Positions 1-9,356 of a DNA stretch of 64,000 nucleotides are shown one piece after another. Origin of the DNA: Mucilaginibacter rivuli. GTDB taxonomy: Bacteria > Bacteroidota > Bacteroidia > Sphingobacteriales > Sphingobacteriaceae. The position numbers and the translations under genes are program-made. Positions within the stretch are counted from its first letter, which is position 1. The number at the start of each line of letters is the position of its first letter. The notes beneath the pieces are model-generated. The model saw only the letters and a list, made by a program, of their open reading frames with translations, ran no database searches and was not told the origin of the DNA. Location: NCBI RefSeq assembly GCF_019391655.1, contig NZ_JAHXPQ010000002.1, forward strand, positions 496,001-560,000, written 5' to 3'.

Positions 1-1517
1 GGTTTCCAGCCCGAAGCTACCAATCTCGAAATATCAACTTTTTCCAAACTACCAATCAGTCGCCCTTCCGTGTTTCTGAATACGGTAACAGGTGGCACAT
101 CGGGTTTGGAGTAAGTGTCGATAAGAAATTCGCCGGACGGAGATAATGTTGCAGTATGGTTACCACTTTCCGGTGTGAGCACCATAAAGTGCTTACCATC
201 AAACCCTATTTTGCAAAACTGGCTGAAATACGGATTTTCAGGCTCGTTGCCATCAATATAAAAGTAGATCATCCTTTCTTTTTCATCCACCTTAACTACA
301 CGGGTAACCACCCAGTTACCATTGGTGATCTGGTTTTTTACTTTCCCGGTAAGGGCATCATATAAATAGAGTTGCCCTTGGTTACTACGCTCAGAAAACC
401 AAATGATCTCGTTCGTTTTTGATAAATAATGCCAGTTAATACTTCCCCAGCCCGATTCAAACTGTGTAGGTACTGTTTCATCAAAAACCTCGCGAACTGC
501 ACCTGTGGCAGCATCGGCTATACGTACTTTTTCTTGTTTATGATCGCGGGATGTAGATACAAATGCCAGTTGTGTGGCATCGTCGCTCCATTCTACATCA
601 TCAAATGTGCCGCTGCTCGAAATATCATCACTTAAGGTAGCGCGGTGAGGGTCGGCAGGTATCTGCAGGTTAATTACTTTTGGGGCGTCAACCTCAATAA
701 TAACACGCTGAATGGTAGGTATTACTTTATCGCCGGGTAAAGGGTATTTCCATTGCAATAAGGTTGGTTTACCCACATTGGTAGTAACCAAATACATATC
801 GCTTACTTCGCGCTGGTCCTGTTTAAAGGTGGCTATTTTTTTTGAATCCGGCGACCATTTTAAAATAGCGCCATCGCTTGATTTCCATCCGGCATTATCG
901 GTAGCATAGCCAAAGTTTTTAATACCATCGGTAGTTAGTTGGGTTTCTTTCCCCGTTTTAACATCCCTAACCCAAAGATTATAATCTTTAATATATGCCG
1001 CGTTGTTACCATCAGGCGAAATTACCTGGTTGCCACCACCGCGCCTTCTGCCGCCAAAACCGCCAGCATTGGTTTCGGGCGGAGTAGAGTTGTCATCTGT
1101 GATTGTGTATGTAGATAGATCTGATTTATACTGTTTGCCTTCAACCTGGAACATCACAAACTTTACATCTGCCGTAAACCAGATAGATTGAAAGGGCAGG
1201 TGCTTTTCATCGTAAGTTTTACCCGTAATGGTGGATAAGGCTGCTGCCAGTTTTGAATGATCAAATGCAGCGGCACGGGTCCCTTTTTTTGCGTTGATCA
1301 ATATAAATTCTGTACCGCTCGCATCGGTACGGCGGTACCAGAAACTGTCGCCCGGCATCCAATTAGGTACTACAGTATATTGGTCAATAAGTGGGGCGGT
1401 ATTGTAGGTAAGTGTGTTTTCGGCACGCTCATAATCTTTTGCGGTAAGTGCAGTTGTTTGAGCGTAGGCGCTAATGGTTGACGCTGCAGATACAACGGTA
1501 AGTAAAAGCTTATTCAT
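1..1517 (-). CDS. S9B prolyl oligopeptidase (DPP IV-like), C-terminus beyond left edge
   Basis: The reading frame is open from the ATG whose complement lies at 1515-1517 to the left edge, so only about 505 N-terminal residues are present. It begins with a signal peptide (MNKLLLTVVSAASTISAYAQ) and continues as a beta-propeller of the DPP IV N-terminal type, with repeats such as ISPDGNNAAYIKDYNLWV, WSPDSKKIATFK and WSDDATQLAFVS. The alpha/beta-hydrolase domain with the Ser-Asp-His triad should lie outside the window. A Gly/Arg-rich loop (GGFGGRRRGGG) lies near residue 155. Family knowledge suggests a periplasmic or secreted dipeptidyl peptidase releasing N-terminal dipeptides. A perfect -7 promoter match lies 50 nt upstream, so it probably has its own promoter, separate from the esterase gene behind it. 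Confidence 0.9.
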   Translation of the reverse strand, partial: MNKLLLTVVSAASTISAYAQTTALTAKDYERAENTLTYNTAPLIDQYTVVPNWMPGDSFWYRRTDASGTEFILINAKKGTRAAAFDHSKLAAALSTITGKTYDEKHLPFQSIWFTADVKFVMFQVEGKQYKSDLSTYTITDDNSTPPETNAGGFGGRRRGGGNQVISPDGNNAAYIKDYNLWVRDVKTGKETQLTTDGIKNFGYATDNAGWKSSDGAILKWSPDSKKIATFKQDQREVSDMYLVTTNVGKPTLLQWKYPLPGDKVIPTIQRVIIEVDAPKVINLQIPADPHRATLSDDISSSGTFDDVEWSDDATQLAFVSTSRDHKQEKVRIADAATGAVREVFDETVPTQFESGWGSINWHYLSKTNEIIWFSERSNQGQLYLYDALTGKVKNQITNGNWVVTRVVKVDEKERMIYFYIDGNEPENPYFSQFCKIGFDGKHFMVLTPESGNHTATLSPSGEFLIDTYSKPDVPPVTVFRNTEGRLIGSLEKVDISRLVASGWK

Positions 1518-1566
1518 AGCTGGTAATTAATAAAAGTCTTGTTATTTGTTAAAAGCCAAGATACTG

Positions 1567-1574
1567 CAAATTTA
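1567..1574 (-). promoter_or_regulatory. Putative -7 element for the S9B peptidase gene
   Basis: On the minus strand this reads TAAATTTG, a perfect match to the Bacteroidota -7 consensus TAnnTTTG. It would start transcription about 40 nt upstream of the peptidase ATG. No convincing TTTG is found at the usual distance upstream, so support rests on the -7 element and its position. Confidence 0.4.
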
Positions 1575-1635
1575 TGGCTTGTCAAGTAACAACACTATGC
1601 CACAAGCTCTGATTAGACTCAACTGAGCACTATTC

Positions 1636-2952
1636 CTACAAAAACTGCTTCATATAATTAAGGTAAATATCATAATCAGATGGAACAGTTCCGTGCCCTC
1701 CCGAATGCATATAATAGCCCAGCGGACGATAGGTTAACGATGTGTCAGCTGCTGCAGGCCATTGACTTTTGCCTGGCCCGTTCATGCCAAATAACTGGTA
1801 AACAGGTTCGGCTGATTGTGCGGCAAGGAACTCGCCTTTTGGGTCCGACCAGTAATCCGTATCACCGGTTTGCATCAACAGGTAGCGCGGTGCCATCAGC
1901 GAAACCAACATGTGGGCATCAACAGGCGAAGCGTTAAAATCATCGGAGTATTTGTGCCAGTTTGCTGCAAATTGGTAAAAATAACGGCTGGTATCCGTCA
2001 TGTGCTTAATGTTCTCACCATAGTTGCGTCGGCTAATAGCTCCGCCGCCTTCGCCCGCACAGCTTTCCAGTACCATTTTAAAGCGGGTATCGCGGGCGCC
2101 TGTCCACAATACGGTTTTGCCCAGGCGGGATACGCCGTTCAACGCGATACGTTTTGCATCAACCTGTTTATCGGTTTCAAAATAATCCATAGCGCGGCTT
2201 AAACCCCATGACCATGCCGATATAGCGCCCCACTCATCATCGGCAGGGTAGGCCTGGCCAGGTTTCATGTAATAACCGCGTATGCCATACTTATAGCCGG
2301 TTTTAAAATCGGGTTCTATATCGCCATAATAAATGGTTGCGATACCAAAGCCTTCGGAAGTAAATTTTTCAACATCAAGCTTGCCTAAGCCCATTGTGGG
2401 AGCAGGCACTTTTTTGCCACTGCGGTCCCACATATAACCTCGCTTAACACCGGTGTCTTTGGTTGACATGCTTGAATTTGGCGAGAAAGAGATCATGAGC
2501 AATAGAGGTACCGGCTTGGTTGCCTTGGCGGGAAGGTACACCAGTATATCCATTTTATGATCGGATGTATCTTTGGTAAAATAAACCGTGATCTGCTTAC
2601 GGATAACGCGCCCCTCAAATACCGGTGTGCCTTTATCAAAAACATTGAAACTCATATCAGCAGGTTTGGCGGGCACTTTGCCAAACTGGTAGCTTTCAAA
2701 CAACTTTACAATTTCGGGCCGGCGCTCTTTTAACCAGGTTTGCTTATCGCTAATCTTTTTGCCGTTCTGCAGTGTAAGTACATCGGGCAAGGTATAAGTG
2801 CCAACTTTGCTTTCATCGTAATTTACAGGTATGCCGGCCACTACAGCTGTTGGTGGTTTTGCAGGCGCAGCCTGGGCGAATGTTTTTATATATGCGCCCG
2901 AAAGCGTAACCAACAATGTTATACTGCCAAATATTAATGGTTTACTTTTCAT
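1636..2952 (-). CDS. Carbohydrate esterase family 15 (glucuronoyl esterase-like)
   Basis: A 438-residue secreted alpha/beta-hydrolase with an N-terminal signal peptide. The nucleophile elbow is GVSRLGKT (near residue 270), corresponding to the GCSRxGK motif of CE15. The acidic stretch ESCAGEGG follows about 20 residues later, and the catalytic histidine is probably in GGHGTVPSDYD near the C-terminus. Characterised CE15 enzymes cleave esters between 4-O-methyl-glucuronic acid on xylan and lignin alcohols; some bacterial members act on other uronate esters. The start lies 2 nt after the stop of the GH28 gene, so the two are almost certainly cotranscribed. That context would also fit a pectin-related uronate ester, but the substrate cannot be read from the sequence. 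Confidence 0.85.
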   Translation of the reverse strand: MKSKPLIFGSITLLVTLSGAYIKTFAQAAPAKPPTAVVAGIPVNYDESKVGTYTLPDVLTLQNGKKISDKQTWLKERRPEIVKLFESYQFGKVPAKPADMSFNVFDKGTPVFEGRVIRKQITVYFTKDTSDHKMDILVYLPAKATKPVPLLLMISFSPNSSMSTKDTGVKRGYMWDRSGKKVPAPTMGLGKLDVEKFTSEGFGIATIYYGDIEPDFKTGYKYGIRGYYMKPGQAYPADDEWGAISAWSWGLSRAMDYFETDKQVDAKRIALNGVSRLGKTVLWTGARDTRFKMVLESCAGEGGGAISRRNYGENIKHMTDTSRYFYQFAANWHKYSDDFNASPVDAHMLVSLMAPRYLLMQTGDTDYWSDPKGEFLAAQSAEPVYQLFGMNGPGKSQWPAAADTSLTYRPLGYYMHSGGHGTVPSDYDIYLNYMKQFL

Positions 2953-2954
2953 GA

Positions 2955-4352
2955 TCAGTGTAATTGATATGGTGGATCGTTAGCAGGAATAAGTTCGATA
3001 AATTTTGGCGCAGGTATATCAGCAGCGCCGTCAAGGCCGCTACCGGTTACGTTACTGATGCCAAGTAGTGGCCCTGAATAACCGGTTACATTAATTTTAC
3101 TCAGTTTGGCGTTTTTTATATTAGCCAGTGATATGCCTTTTTTACACGTGCCTGTTATATTACTAAAAACAAAGCCATCCAAAGGTTTACTGGAATGAAC
3201 GCCCGTGCCATCAACCAATACAGGTACATCGGTAACTTTGATATTGGTGAATTTAAAGTTTTTGGTTGTAGGTACGCCCTCAATGCCGGGAACAGGAATT
3301 TGGTCCTGCAAACCACTGCCGCTCAGGTTAAAGCGTAAAAGGCCACCTTCGGTGCCCGATACGTCAATATTGTTAACCGTAATATCTTCAATAAAAGCGC
3401 CCCGGCCAACACGGCTTTTAATATATAAGGCAAAACTTTTAGCGTAGGTAAATTTGCAGTTTTCTATCAATACATTACGTATGCCGCCTGAGGTTTCACT
3501 GCCGATGCCGATGCAGGCGAAAATAGAATCGGCAAAAGTACAATTGGTAATGCGCACATCTTCGGTAGTACGCAGCATGGCATACCCTTCCATTCCGCGG
3601 CCCGATTTAAGCGATATACAATCATCCCCTGTCGCTATATCACAACCATCTATCAACACATGCTTGCACGAATCCACATCAATGCCATCGCCGTTACCAC
3701 CTGTACTACGTATGTTCAGGTTTTTAATGGAGATATTATCACAACAGGTTAAATGGATAGACCACATCAGGTGGTACGATGTAGAAAAATCCTCAAAAGT
3801 AATATTTGAACAGTTAATGGGTTCTATCAGTGCCGGATGCCGTAATGGCTTATCGGCAGATGGCCTCCCGCCAAGAGCATCATTACCCACAATTTTACCG
3901 GGACCCGTTATGCTGATGTTATGTGCATCATTTCCATATATTAACGCGGTATGGCCTTGTATCCATTTGCCTTCCCATCGTACCTGGGTTACGGGATAAT
4001 CCGCAAAATCCGGCGTGCCAAGCAAAACTGAGCCTTGCCCTAAACGGAGCGCTACGTTCGATCGTAATTGAATAGCGCCTGTAAAATAATTTCCTTCCGG
4101 GATAAATACTTCGCCGCCGCCAAGTACGTTGCAGCGGTCAATAGTTTGCTGGATGGCTACAGTATCTTTTGTTTTACCATCGCCAACAGCACCAAAACTA
4201 CGGATGTTAAGTTTAATGCGGGTAGGCGGGGGTTGAGGCGTTACAGGTGCTGTTGTTCCCTGCACGGTTGTCGCGCCAAAAGCTAAAGAAGTTGCAGGAA
4301 TGGCAAGCAAACCCAATCCGGCCTGTTTTAAAAATACACGGCGTTTATTCAT
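2955..4352 (-). CDS. GH28 polygalacturonase-like glycoside hydrolase with Tat-type signal
   Basis: 465 residues. The N-terminus MNKRRVFLKQAGLGLLAIP has the twin-arginine (RRxFLK) pattern. Next comes the pectate-lyase-type start FGAVGDGKTKDTVAIQQTID and a right-handed beta-helix. GH28 catalytic motifs are visible: GNGDGIDVDSC (first Asp), GDDCISLKSG (Asp pair), IGIGSETSGG (in place of the GHG-type loop) and IKSRVGRG (the RIK region). The family hydrolyses galacturonan or rhamnogalacturonan backbones, here probably in the periplasm or at the outer membrane. It is the first gene of a two-gene operon with the CE15 esterase. An unsaturated-product or exo-acting specificity cannot be excluded. Confidence 0.9.
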   Translation of the reverse strand: MNKRRVFLKQAGLGLLAIPATSLAFGATTVQGTTAPVTPQPPPTRIKLNIRSFGAVGDGKTKDTVAIQQTIDRCNVLGGGEVFIPEGNYFTGAIQLRSNVALRLGQGSVLLGTPDFADYPVTQVRWEGKWIQGHTALIYGNDAHNISITGPGKIVGNDALGGRPSADKPLRHPALIEPINCSNITFEDFSTSYHLMWSIHLTCCDNISIKNLNIRSTGGNGDGIDVDSCKHVLIDGCDIATGDDCISLKSGRGMEGYAMLRTTEDVRITNCTFADSIFACIGIGSETSGGIRNVLIENCKFTYAKSFALYIKSRVGRGAFIEDITVNNIDVSGTEGGLLRFNLSGSGLQDQIPVPGIEGVPTTKNFKFTNIKVTDVPVLVDGTGVHSSKPLDGFVFSNITGTCKKGISLANIKNAKLSKINVTGYSGPLLGISNVTGSGLDGAADIPAPKFIELIPANDPPYQLH

Positions 4353-4370
4353 GTTATAAGATATGTTATA

Positions 4371-4395
4371 ACCGCCAGGCTTGGTTTCTGGCGGT
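4371..4395. promoter_or_regulatory. Hairpin in the 5' region of the GH28-CE15 operon
   Basis: ACCGCCAG and CTGGCGGT form a perfect 8-bp inverted repeat around a 9-nt loop, 18 nt upstream of the GH28 start codon and within the divergent spacer to the UMF1 gene. It could be an operator or an mRNA structure. No U-tract follows, so it is unlikely to be a terminator. Function unknown. Confidence 0.3.
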
Positions 4396-4546
4396 AATCC
4401 AGGTTGTTGATTTGTATACGATATTAAGCATTTAATACATCACTTGCTGTTTTAATTTTACCGGGAACGATTGTGTATCACACATGTTGCAAATGCTTGA
4501 GGCACGCTGTTTCAATACCTCTTAATTTTCTATATTTTAGCACGCA

Positions 4547-5878
4547 ATGGCAGAGAAGAATAACAAGAAAACGATATGGGCATGGTGTATGTTCGACTGG
4601 GCGAATCAATCTTACAATATGGTAATTACGTCAACCATATTTCCGGCGTATTATGTAGCTGTAACTACCGAGCATAATCCCCGAAAAGATATTGTGACCG
4701 TTTTTGGGCATAACTATATCAATACCGTTATTCAAAACTATGTGCTTGGCTTATCGTATCTTATTATAGTGTTGCTGTTACCCATATTGACATCAATAGC
4801 CGATTACAAAGGGAACAAAAAGAATTACCTTAAATTTTTTACATGGTTTGGTGCTTTGGCTTGTGCCGGATTATATTTTTTTAAACCCGATAGCAGTTTG
4901 GAGCTGCCTTTAATATTTTATGCCATGGCCTGCATTGGGTACTGTGGCGGCTTTGTATTTTATAACTCATACCTGCCTCAAATAGCCACTACCGATGAAC
5001 TGGATAACGTAAGTGCCAAAGGCTTTATGTACGGTTATGTAGGTAGCCTGGTAATGCAGTTACTCTGCTTGCTTGTTATTGAGAAACCTATGTGGTTTCA
5101 TATAACGGATGATTATTTGCCGGCACGTATATCTTTCCTGATGGTGTTTATCTGGTGGATGGGCTTTTCTATCATACCATTTAAATTATTGCCTAAGGGC
5201 GAGCCGCGAGCAGCTAAAACCAAACAGAACCTGTTAACAGGTGGTTTTAAGGAACTTGGTAAAGTAATGGGTAAAATAAAAGAGTTACCCTTGCTTAAAC
5301 GGTTTTTGGCATCTTTCTTTTTCTACTCCGTTGGTGTGCAAACCATTATGCTTGTGGCCGCTAACTTTGCTGCCAAGGTGCTGCACATGACAGATGATAC
5401 CCTGATACCCATAATTTTAGTAATACAGGTAGTTGGCGTAATAGGCGCTTATATTACATCGAAAGTTTCGGGTAAATATGGCAATGTCACTACGCTGGTT
5501 GGTTTAGTATCTATTTGGACGGTGCTTTGTTTGTGCGTGTACTATGTAGCTACAGTAGGCCAGTTTTTTGCTGCTGCTGTAGTGGTGGGGGCTGTAATGG
5601 GAGGGGTGCAATCCATATCGCGGTCAACGTATTCAAAATACCTGCCGCCAAATATTACAGATACGGCATCGTTTTTTAGTTTTTATGATGTAACCGAAAA
5701 ACTGGCCATCGTAGTAGGCCTTTTCTGTTTTGGATTTGTTGAATCGATAAGAAATCAAATGCGCGACTCGGCCCTGGCATTGGATTGCTTTTTCGCGATA
5801 GGATTGATCTTGCTTATTGTGCTGTTCGTCGCCGAAAGGAAAGCTAAAAAATTGCCTGCAACTGTTGTAGAAGTATAA
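4547..5878 (+). CDS. UMF1-family MFS transporter (Atg22-like)
   Basis: 443 residues with about 12 hydrophobic segments. The N-terminus KKTIWAWCMFDWANQSYNMV is typical of the UMF1/Atg22-like branch of the major facilitator superfamily (WxxYDWANSAY pattern). A loop after the first transmembrane pair carries ADYKGNKK, matching the MFS loop 2-3 motif, and GGVQSISRSTYSKYLPP resembles the conserved C-terminal-half motif of the family. Substrates of bacterial UMF1 proteins are mostly unknown; the eukaryotic relative exports amino acids from the vacuole. The next gene starts 23 nt downstream on the same strand, so they may share a transcript. Confidence 0.9.
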   Translation: MAEKNNKKTIWAWCMFDWANQSYNMVITSTIFPAYYVAVTTEHNPRKDIVTVFGHNYINTVIQNYVLGLSYLIIVLLLPILTSIADYKGNKKNYLKFFTWFGALACAGLYFFKPDSSLELPLIFYAMACIGYCGGFVFYNSYLPQIATTDELDNVSAKGFMYGYVGSLVMQLLCLLVIEKPMWFHITDDYLPARISFLMVFIWWMGFSIIPFKLLPKGEPRAAKTKQNLLTGGFKELGKVMGKIKELPLLKRFLASFFFYSVGVQTIMLVAANFAAKVLHMTDDTLIPIILVIQVVGVIGAYITSKVSGKYGNVTTLVGLVSIWTVLCLCVYYVATVGQFFAAAVVVGAVMGGVQSISRSTYSKYLPPNITDTASFFSFYDVTEKLAIVVGLFCFGFVESIRNQMRDSALALDCFFAIGLILLIVLFVAERKAKKLPATVVEV

Positions 5879-5901
5879 CCGGAATTTAAATACAAAAGCG
5901 A

Positions 5902-8900
5902 GTGGAAGAGCAGGGTGATAAAGAAGTTTATATTATTCAGGATAAGACGATTGCCGACCTTACAGAAAGCATGATAGGGCAATATGCCCCTGCAGGATTT
6001 GACGGTGGTGGTTATGACCATTTTTCTCCCGTAGCGTTAAGCATAGATAATGGCGTTTTTGAAAACCGGGCAGGGCAGCTTACATCGGTAATACAACAAC
6101 ATAACAAGATCATACTGGCCTGTAATTGTGAACAAGCCGCAAACAGGTTATGCACGCACCAGGCTGAGGTACTTTTACAGATCATAAAGAAAGATGAGCT
6201 CAGGGTATTTTTTGATGAGAAACTACGCGACCAAAAACTGCGGAAGTTTGCCGTTGATTATGGCCTGGAAGATGCAGATGATATAGGCGCGTACTTTATC
6301 CACAGGTATCATGATGGAAGATCATTAATTGTGCCGGTGCAGGCTGGGCTTTTCCCGGTAAGCAAAGATAGCCTGAGCAGTGCTGTACAACTATTAATTC
6401 CCGATAAGGAAATAGTACATAAAACTGAAGGGATACAAATTCGGCGCGTTATCGTCATTAAACAGCATAAATACTACAAGCACCTGCAGGTTGAACTTTG
6501 CGATGCGCCAACAACCGTTGATGGTGGGATAAAGAACCCCTTAACCCCGGTGCCACCTTTAGAATTGGTTTGGGATAGCAACGACCCTTTTGAACTGAAG
6601 TTTTTTACAGCAGTGTCGCGTTTTCAGCAAACTATTAATGATAAGGTATCAGAACAAGCCATCACCAGCTTAAAAGCAATTGTTCGAAATCCATTAGATA
6701 TGGATTGTTACATGCACGATAGCGAAGTATCGGAAAAGATAACAGCAAGCGCTTTGCAAAAAGTGAAGCTAGGCAGGGTTACTCAAAGTATTGAGATAAC
6801 GGTAAATAAACAAGGCGATTTTTACGAGGTATCAGGTAAACTAAAAATTGGTGACGCAGTACTCGAACTCAAAAACATAGAGGTAGGGTACACCTATTTT
6901 GTTCAATTGAATAACGCGCTATACCTTGTTAAAGATGTTGCTATGCTTGGCGGTATCGCTTTTTTTAAACGAAGGGGCGATAACCTGCTGATCCACAAAA
7001 CAAAGTTTAATGAGTTTAAGGCACTGGTATTGAATAAGCTGGAAGAAAGCAACACCGTAAATTATCCATATATTAAGATAGCTACGCTTGCGCAACTTAA
7101 AAAAAGCGGTTTTAGCGGTGAGCCGGAAAAGATAATTTACTTGTCGGATTTTGGACCGTATATTATGATACTGCCTGTAATGCGTATTGGCGAGGCTGAA
7201 ATACCCATACGCACCACAAAGCAAATATTTGCGCTTGATGAAAAGGGTAAGGAGTTTTTGGTAAAACGCGATGACGCCGCCGAGACCAGGTTTATGACCC
7301 AAATTATTAAACAGCATACATACTTTGAAGAGCAAATTGACGATCACCTGCAGTATTTTTACCTGCACCGCAAACGCTTTCTGGATGAGAACTGGTTTTT
7401 GGATGCCTTTGAGGCCTGGCGAAATGAGGGTATCACCATTTTAGGTTTTAATGAATTGAGTGGCAATAAACTCAATGCTGAAAAGATCAATGTAAGCGTA
7501 CAGGTGCTGAGTGGCATCAACTGGTTCAATGCTACTGTAAAAGCACGTTTTGGCAAGCGCAAAGCTTCGTTAAAGCACTTACACAAGGCTATACGTAACA
7601 AAACCAAGTTTGTACAATTGGACGATGGTACACTGGGTGTTTTACCTGAAGAGTGGATAGAAAAATTCACCAAATACTTTACTGCCGGTGATGTGTTTGA
7701 TGATGAAACGCTGCGCATATCGAAAATGAATTTTGAATCGGTAAGCGAAATGTATGAGCGGCAAATGCTTGATGAAGAAGTACTGCAACAAATAAGAGGA
7801 TACAAAAAAAAGCTGCATAGCTTTGATACCATACAAAATATTGATGTACCGGCCGGCTTTAACGGAACATTGCGGCATTACCAACAACAAGGCCTTAACT
7901 GGCTTAATTTTTTAGATGAGTTTAACTTTGGCGGCTGCCTGGCTGATGATATGGGTTTAGGTAAAACGGTACAGATCATCGCGTTCATCTTGTCGCAACG
8001 GGGTAAAGTGAGCCATAATACCAATCTGTTGGTGGTACCTACTTCACTGATATTTAACTGGCAGGCCGAGATCAAAAAATTTGCGCCAGGCATAAAAATA
8101 CATACCATTTATGGTGCCGACAGGATAAAGAACACCGACGAGTTTGGGAAGTTTGAGGTGATCCTCACCTCGTACGGCACGCTGCTATCGGATGTGAACT
8201 TTTTGCGGCATTACGAGTTTAACTACATCTTTTTAGATGAATCGCAGAATATAAAGAACCCCGGCTCGCAACGGTATAAATCGGTAATGCTGCTTAAATC
8301 GCGCAACAGGATAGTTATTACGGGTACACCCATAGAGAACAATACCTTTGATATTTACGGGCAGCTTTCTTTCGCTTGTCCGGGTTTGCTGGGCAGCAGG
8401 CAATATTTTAAAGATATATACTCAACACCGATCGATAAATTCAAGGTAAGTAAACGATCGCGTGAATTACAGCAAAAAATAAAACCATTTATATTGCGCC
8501 GCGCTAAAGACCAGGTAGCTACCGAGTTGCCAGAGAAAACAGAAATGGTATTGTATTGCGAAATGGGTACCGAGCAGCGCGGTATTTACGATGCTTACGA
8601 AAAAGAGTTCCGTGAGTTTATTGCGGCAACATCGCAGGATGAACTGCCTAAAAGTTCAATGCATGTGCTAAAAGGCATAACCAGGCTGCGCCAGATATGC
8701 GACTCCCCTTTGCTGCTGGAAGGAGAGAAGCTGCCGGGCAGCATGTCATCAAAAATTGAAACACTTATTGAGCAGATAGAAAGTAAATCGCCACAGCATA
8801 AAATACTGGTTTTCTCCCAATTTGTGACAATGCTGAGCCTTATAAAAGAGGAGTTGAATACGCGTGGAATACAATACTCCTACCTTACAGGTGCAACCCG

Positions 8901-9255
8901 TAACCGTGAGGCTGAAGTTAATAAATTTCAGAACGATGCTGATGTAAGGGTATTTCTTATCAGTTTGAAAGCGGGTGGAACAGGGCTTAATCTAACCGCG
9001 GCAGATTATGTTTACCTGGTTGACCCCTGGTGGAACCCGGCGATTGAAAACCAGGCAATAGATAGGTGCTATCGCATAGGCCAGGAAAAACATGTGGTAG
9101 CCGTAAGGCTGATATGCCCCGATACCATTGAAGATAAAATGGTGCACCTGCAGCAAAACAAAAAAGAGCTGGCTAATACGCTCATACATACAGACACCTC
9201 CATTTTTAAATCGCTTACGCGTGATGATCTGTTAGGGATGTTACGGAAGCCATAA
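5902..9255 (+). CDS. SNF2-family DEAD-like helicase with SWIM zinc finger
   Basis: 1117 residues starting at a GTG codon. A SWIM-type zinc finger (Cys74-x-Cys76 ... Cys84-x-His86) lies near the N-terminus, followed by a long middle region and a complete SNF2 ATPase core. The core has a Walker A motif in DDMGLGKTVQ (about residue 680), DESQ in FLDESQNIKN as motif II (about 778), and QAIDRCYRIGQ as motif VI (about 1050). Such proteins are DNA-dependent ATPases and translocases; bacterial RapA/HepA-like members act on transcription complexes or nucleoid proteins. The GTG start lies 23 nt after the UMF1 stop and no in-frame ATG occurs before residue 24, so GTG is the likely start. The role here is unknown. 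Confidence 0.92.
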   Translation: MEEQGDKEVYIIQDKTIADLTESMIGQYAPAGFDGGGYDHFSPVALSIDNGVFENRAGQLTSVIQQHNKIILACNCEQAANRLCTHQAEVLLQIIKKDELRVFFDEKLRDQKLRKFAVDYGLEDADDIGAYFIHRYHDGRSLIVPVQAGLFPVSKDSLSSAVQLLIPDKEIVHKTEGIQIRRVIVIKQHKYYKHLQVELCDAPTTVDGGIKNPLTPVPPLELVWDSNDPFELKFFTAVSRFQQTINDKVSEQAITSLKAIVRNPLDMDCYMHDSEVSEKITASALQKVKLGRVTQSIEITVNKQGDFYEVSGKLKIGDAVLELKNIEVGYTYFVQLNNALYLVKDVAMLGGIAFFKRRGDNLLIHKTKFNEFKALVLNKLEESNTVNYPYIKIATLAQLKKSGFSGEPEKIIYLSDFGPYIMILPVMRIGEAEIPIRTTKQIFALDEKGKEFLVKRDDAAETRFMTQIIKQHTYFEEQIDDHLQYFYLHRKRFLDENWFLDAFEAWRNEGITILGFNELSGNKLNAEKINVSVQVLSGINWFNATVKARFGKRKASLKHLHKAIRNKTKFVQLDDGTLGVLPEEWIEKFTKYFTAGDVFDDETLRISKMNFESVSEMYERQMLDEEVLQQIRGYKKKLHSFDTIQNIDVPAGFNGTLRHYQQQGLNWLNFLDEFNFGGCLADDMGLGKTVQIIAFILSQRGKVSHNTNLLVVPTSLIFNWQAEIKKFAPGIKIHTIYGADRIKNTDEFGKFEVILTSYGTLLSDVNFLRHYEFNYIFLDESQNIKNPGSQRYKSVMLLKSRNRIVITGTPIENNTFDIYGQLSFACPGLLGSRQYFKDIYSTPIDKFKVSKRSRELQQKIKPFILRRAKDQVATELPEKTEMVLYCEMGTEQRGIYDAYEKEFREFIAATSQDELPKSSMHVLKGITRLRQICDSPLLLEGEKLPGSMSSKIETLIEQIESKSPQHKILVFSQFVTMLSLIKEELNTRGIQYSYLTGATRNREAEVNKFQNDADVRVFLISLKAGGTGLNLTAADYVYLVDPWWNPAIENQAIDRCYRIGQEKHVVAVRLICPDTIEDKMVHLQQNKKELANTLIHTDTSIFKSLTRDDLLGMLRKP

Positions 9256-9356
9256 TTCAATGTCGCGCATTTGTAATGGGAATAATACAATTGGTTGGTT
9301 ATTTAATTATATACAATTCGTAACTTTCTCAACACTTAACTAAACTGATTCTCGTT

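Noticed and set aside
4531..4538. TATATTTT as promoter -7 element for the UMF1 transporter
   Set aside because: One mismatch and only about 9 nt before the ATG, which would give a nearly leaderless mRNA; no good -33 element.
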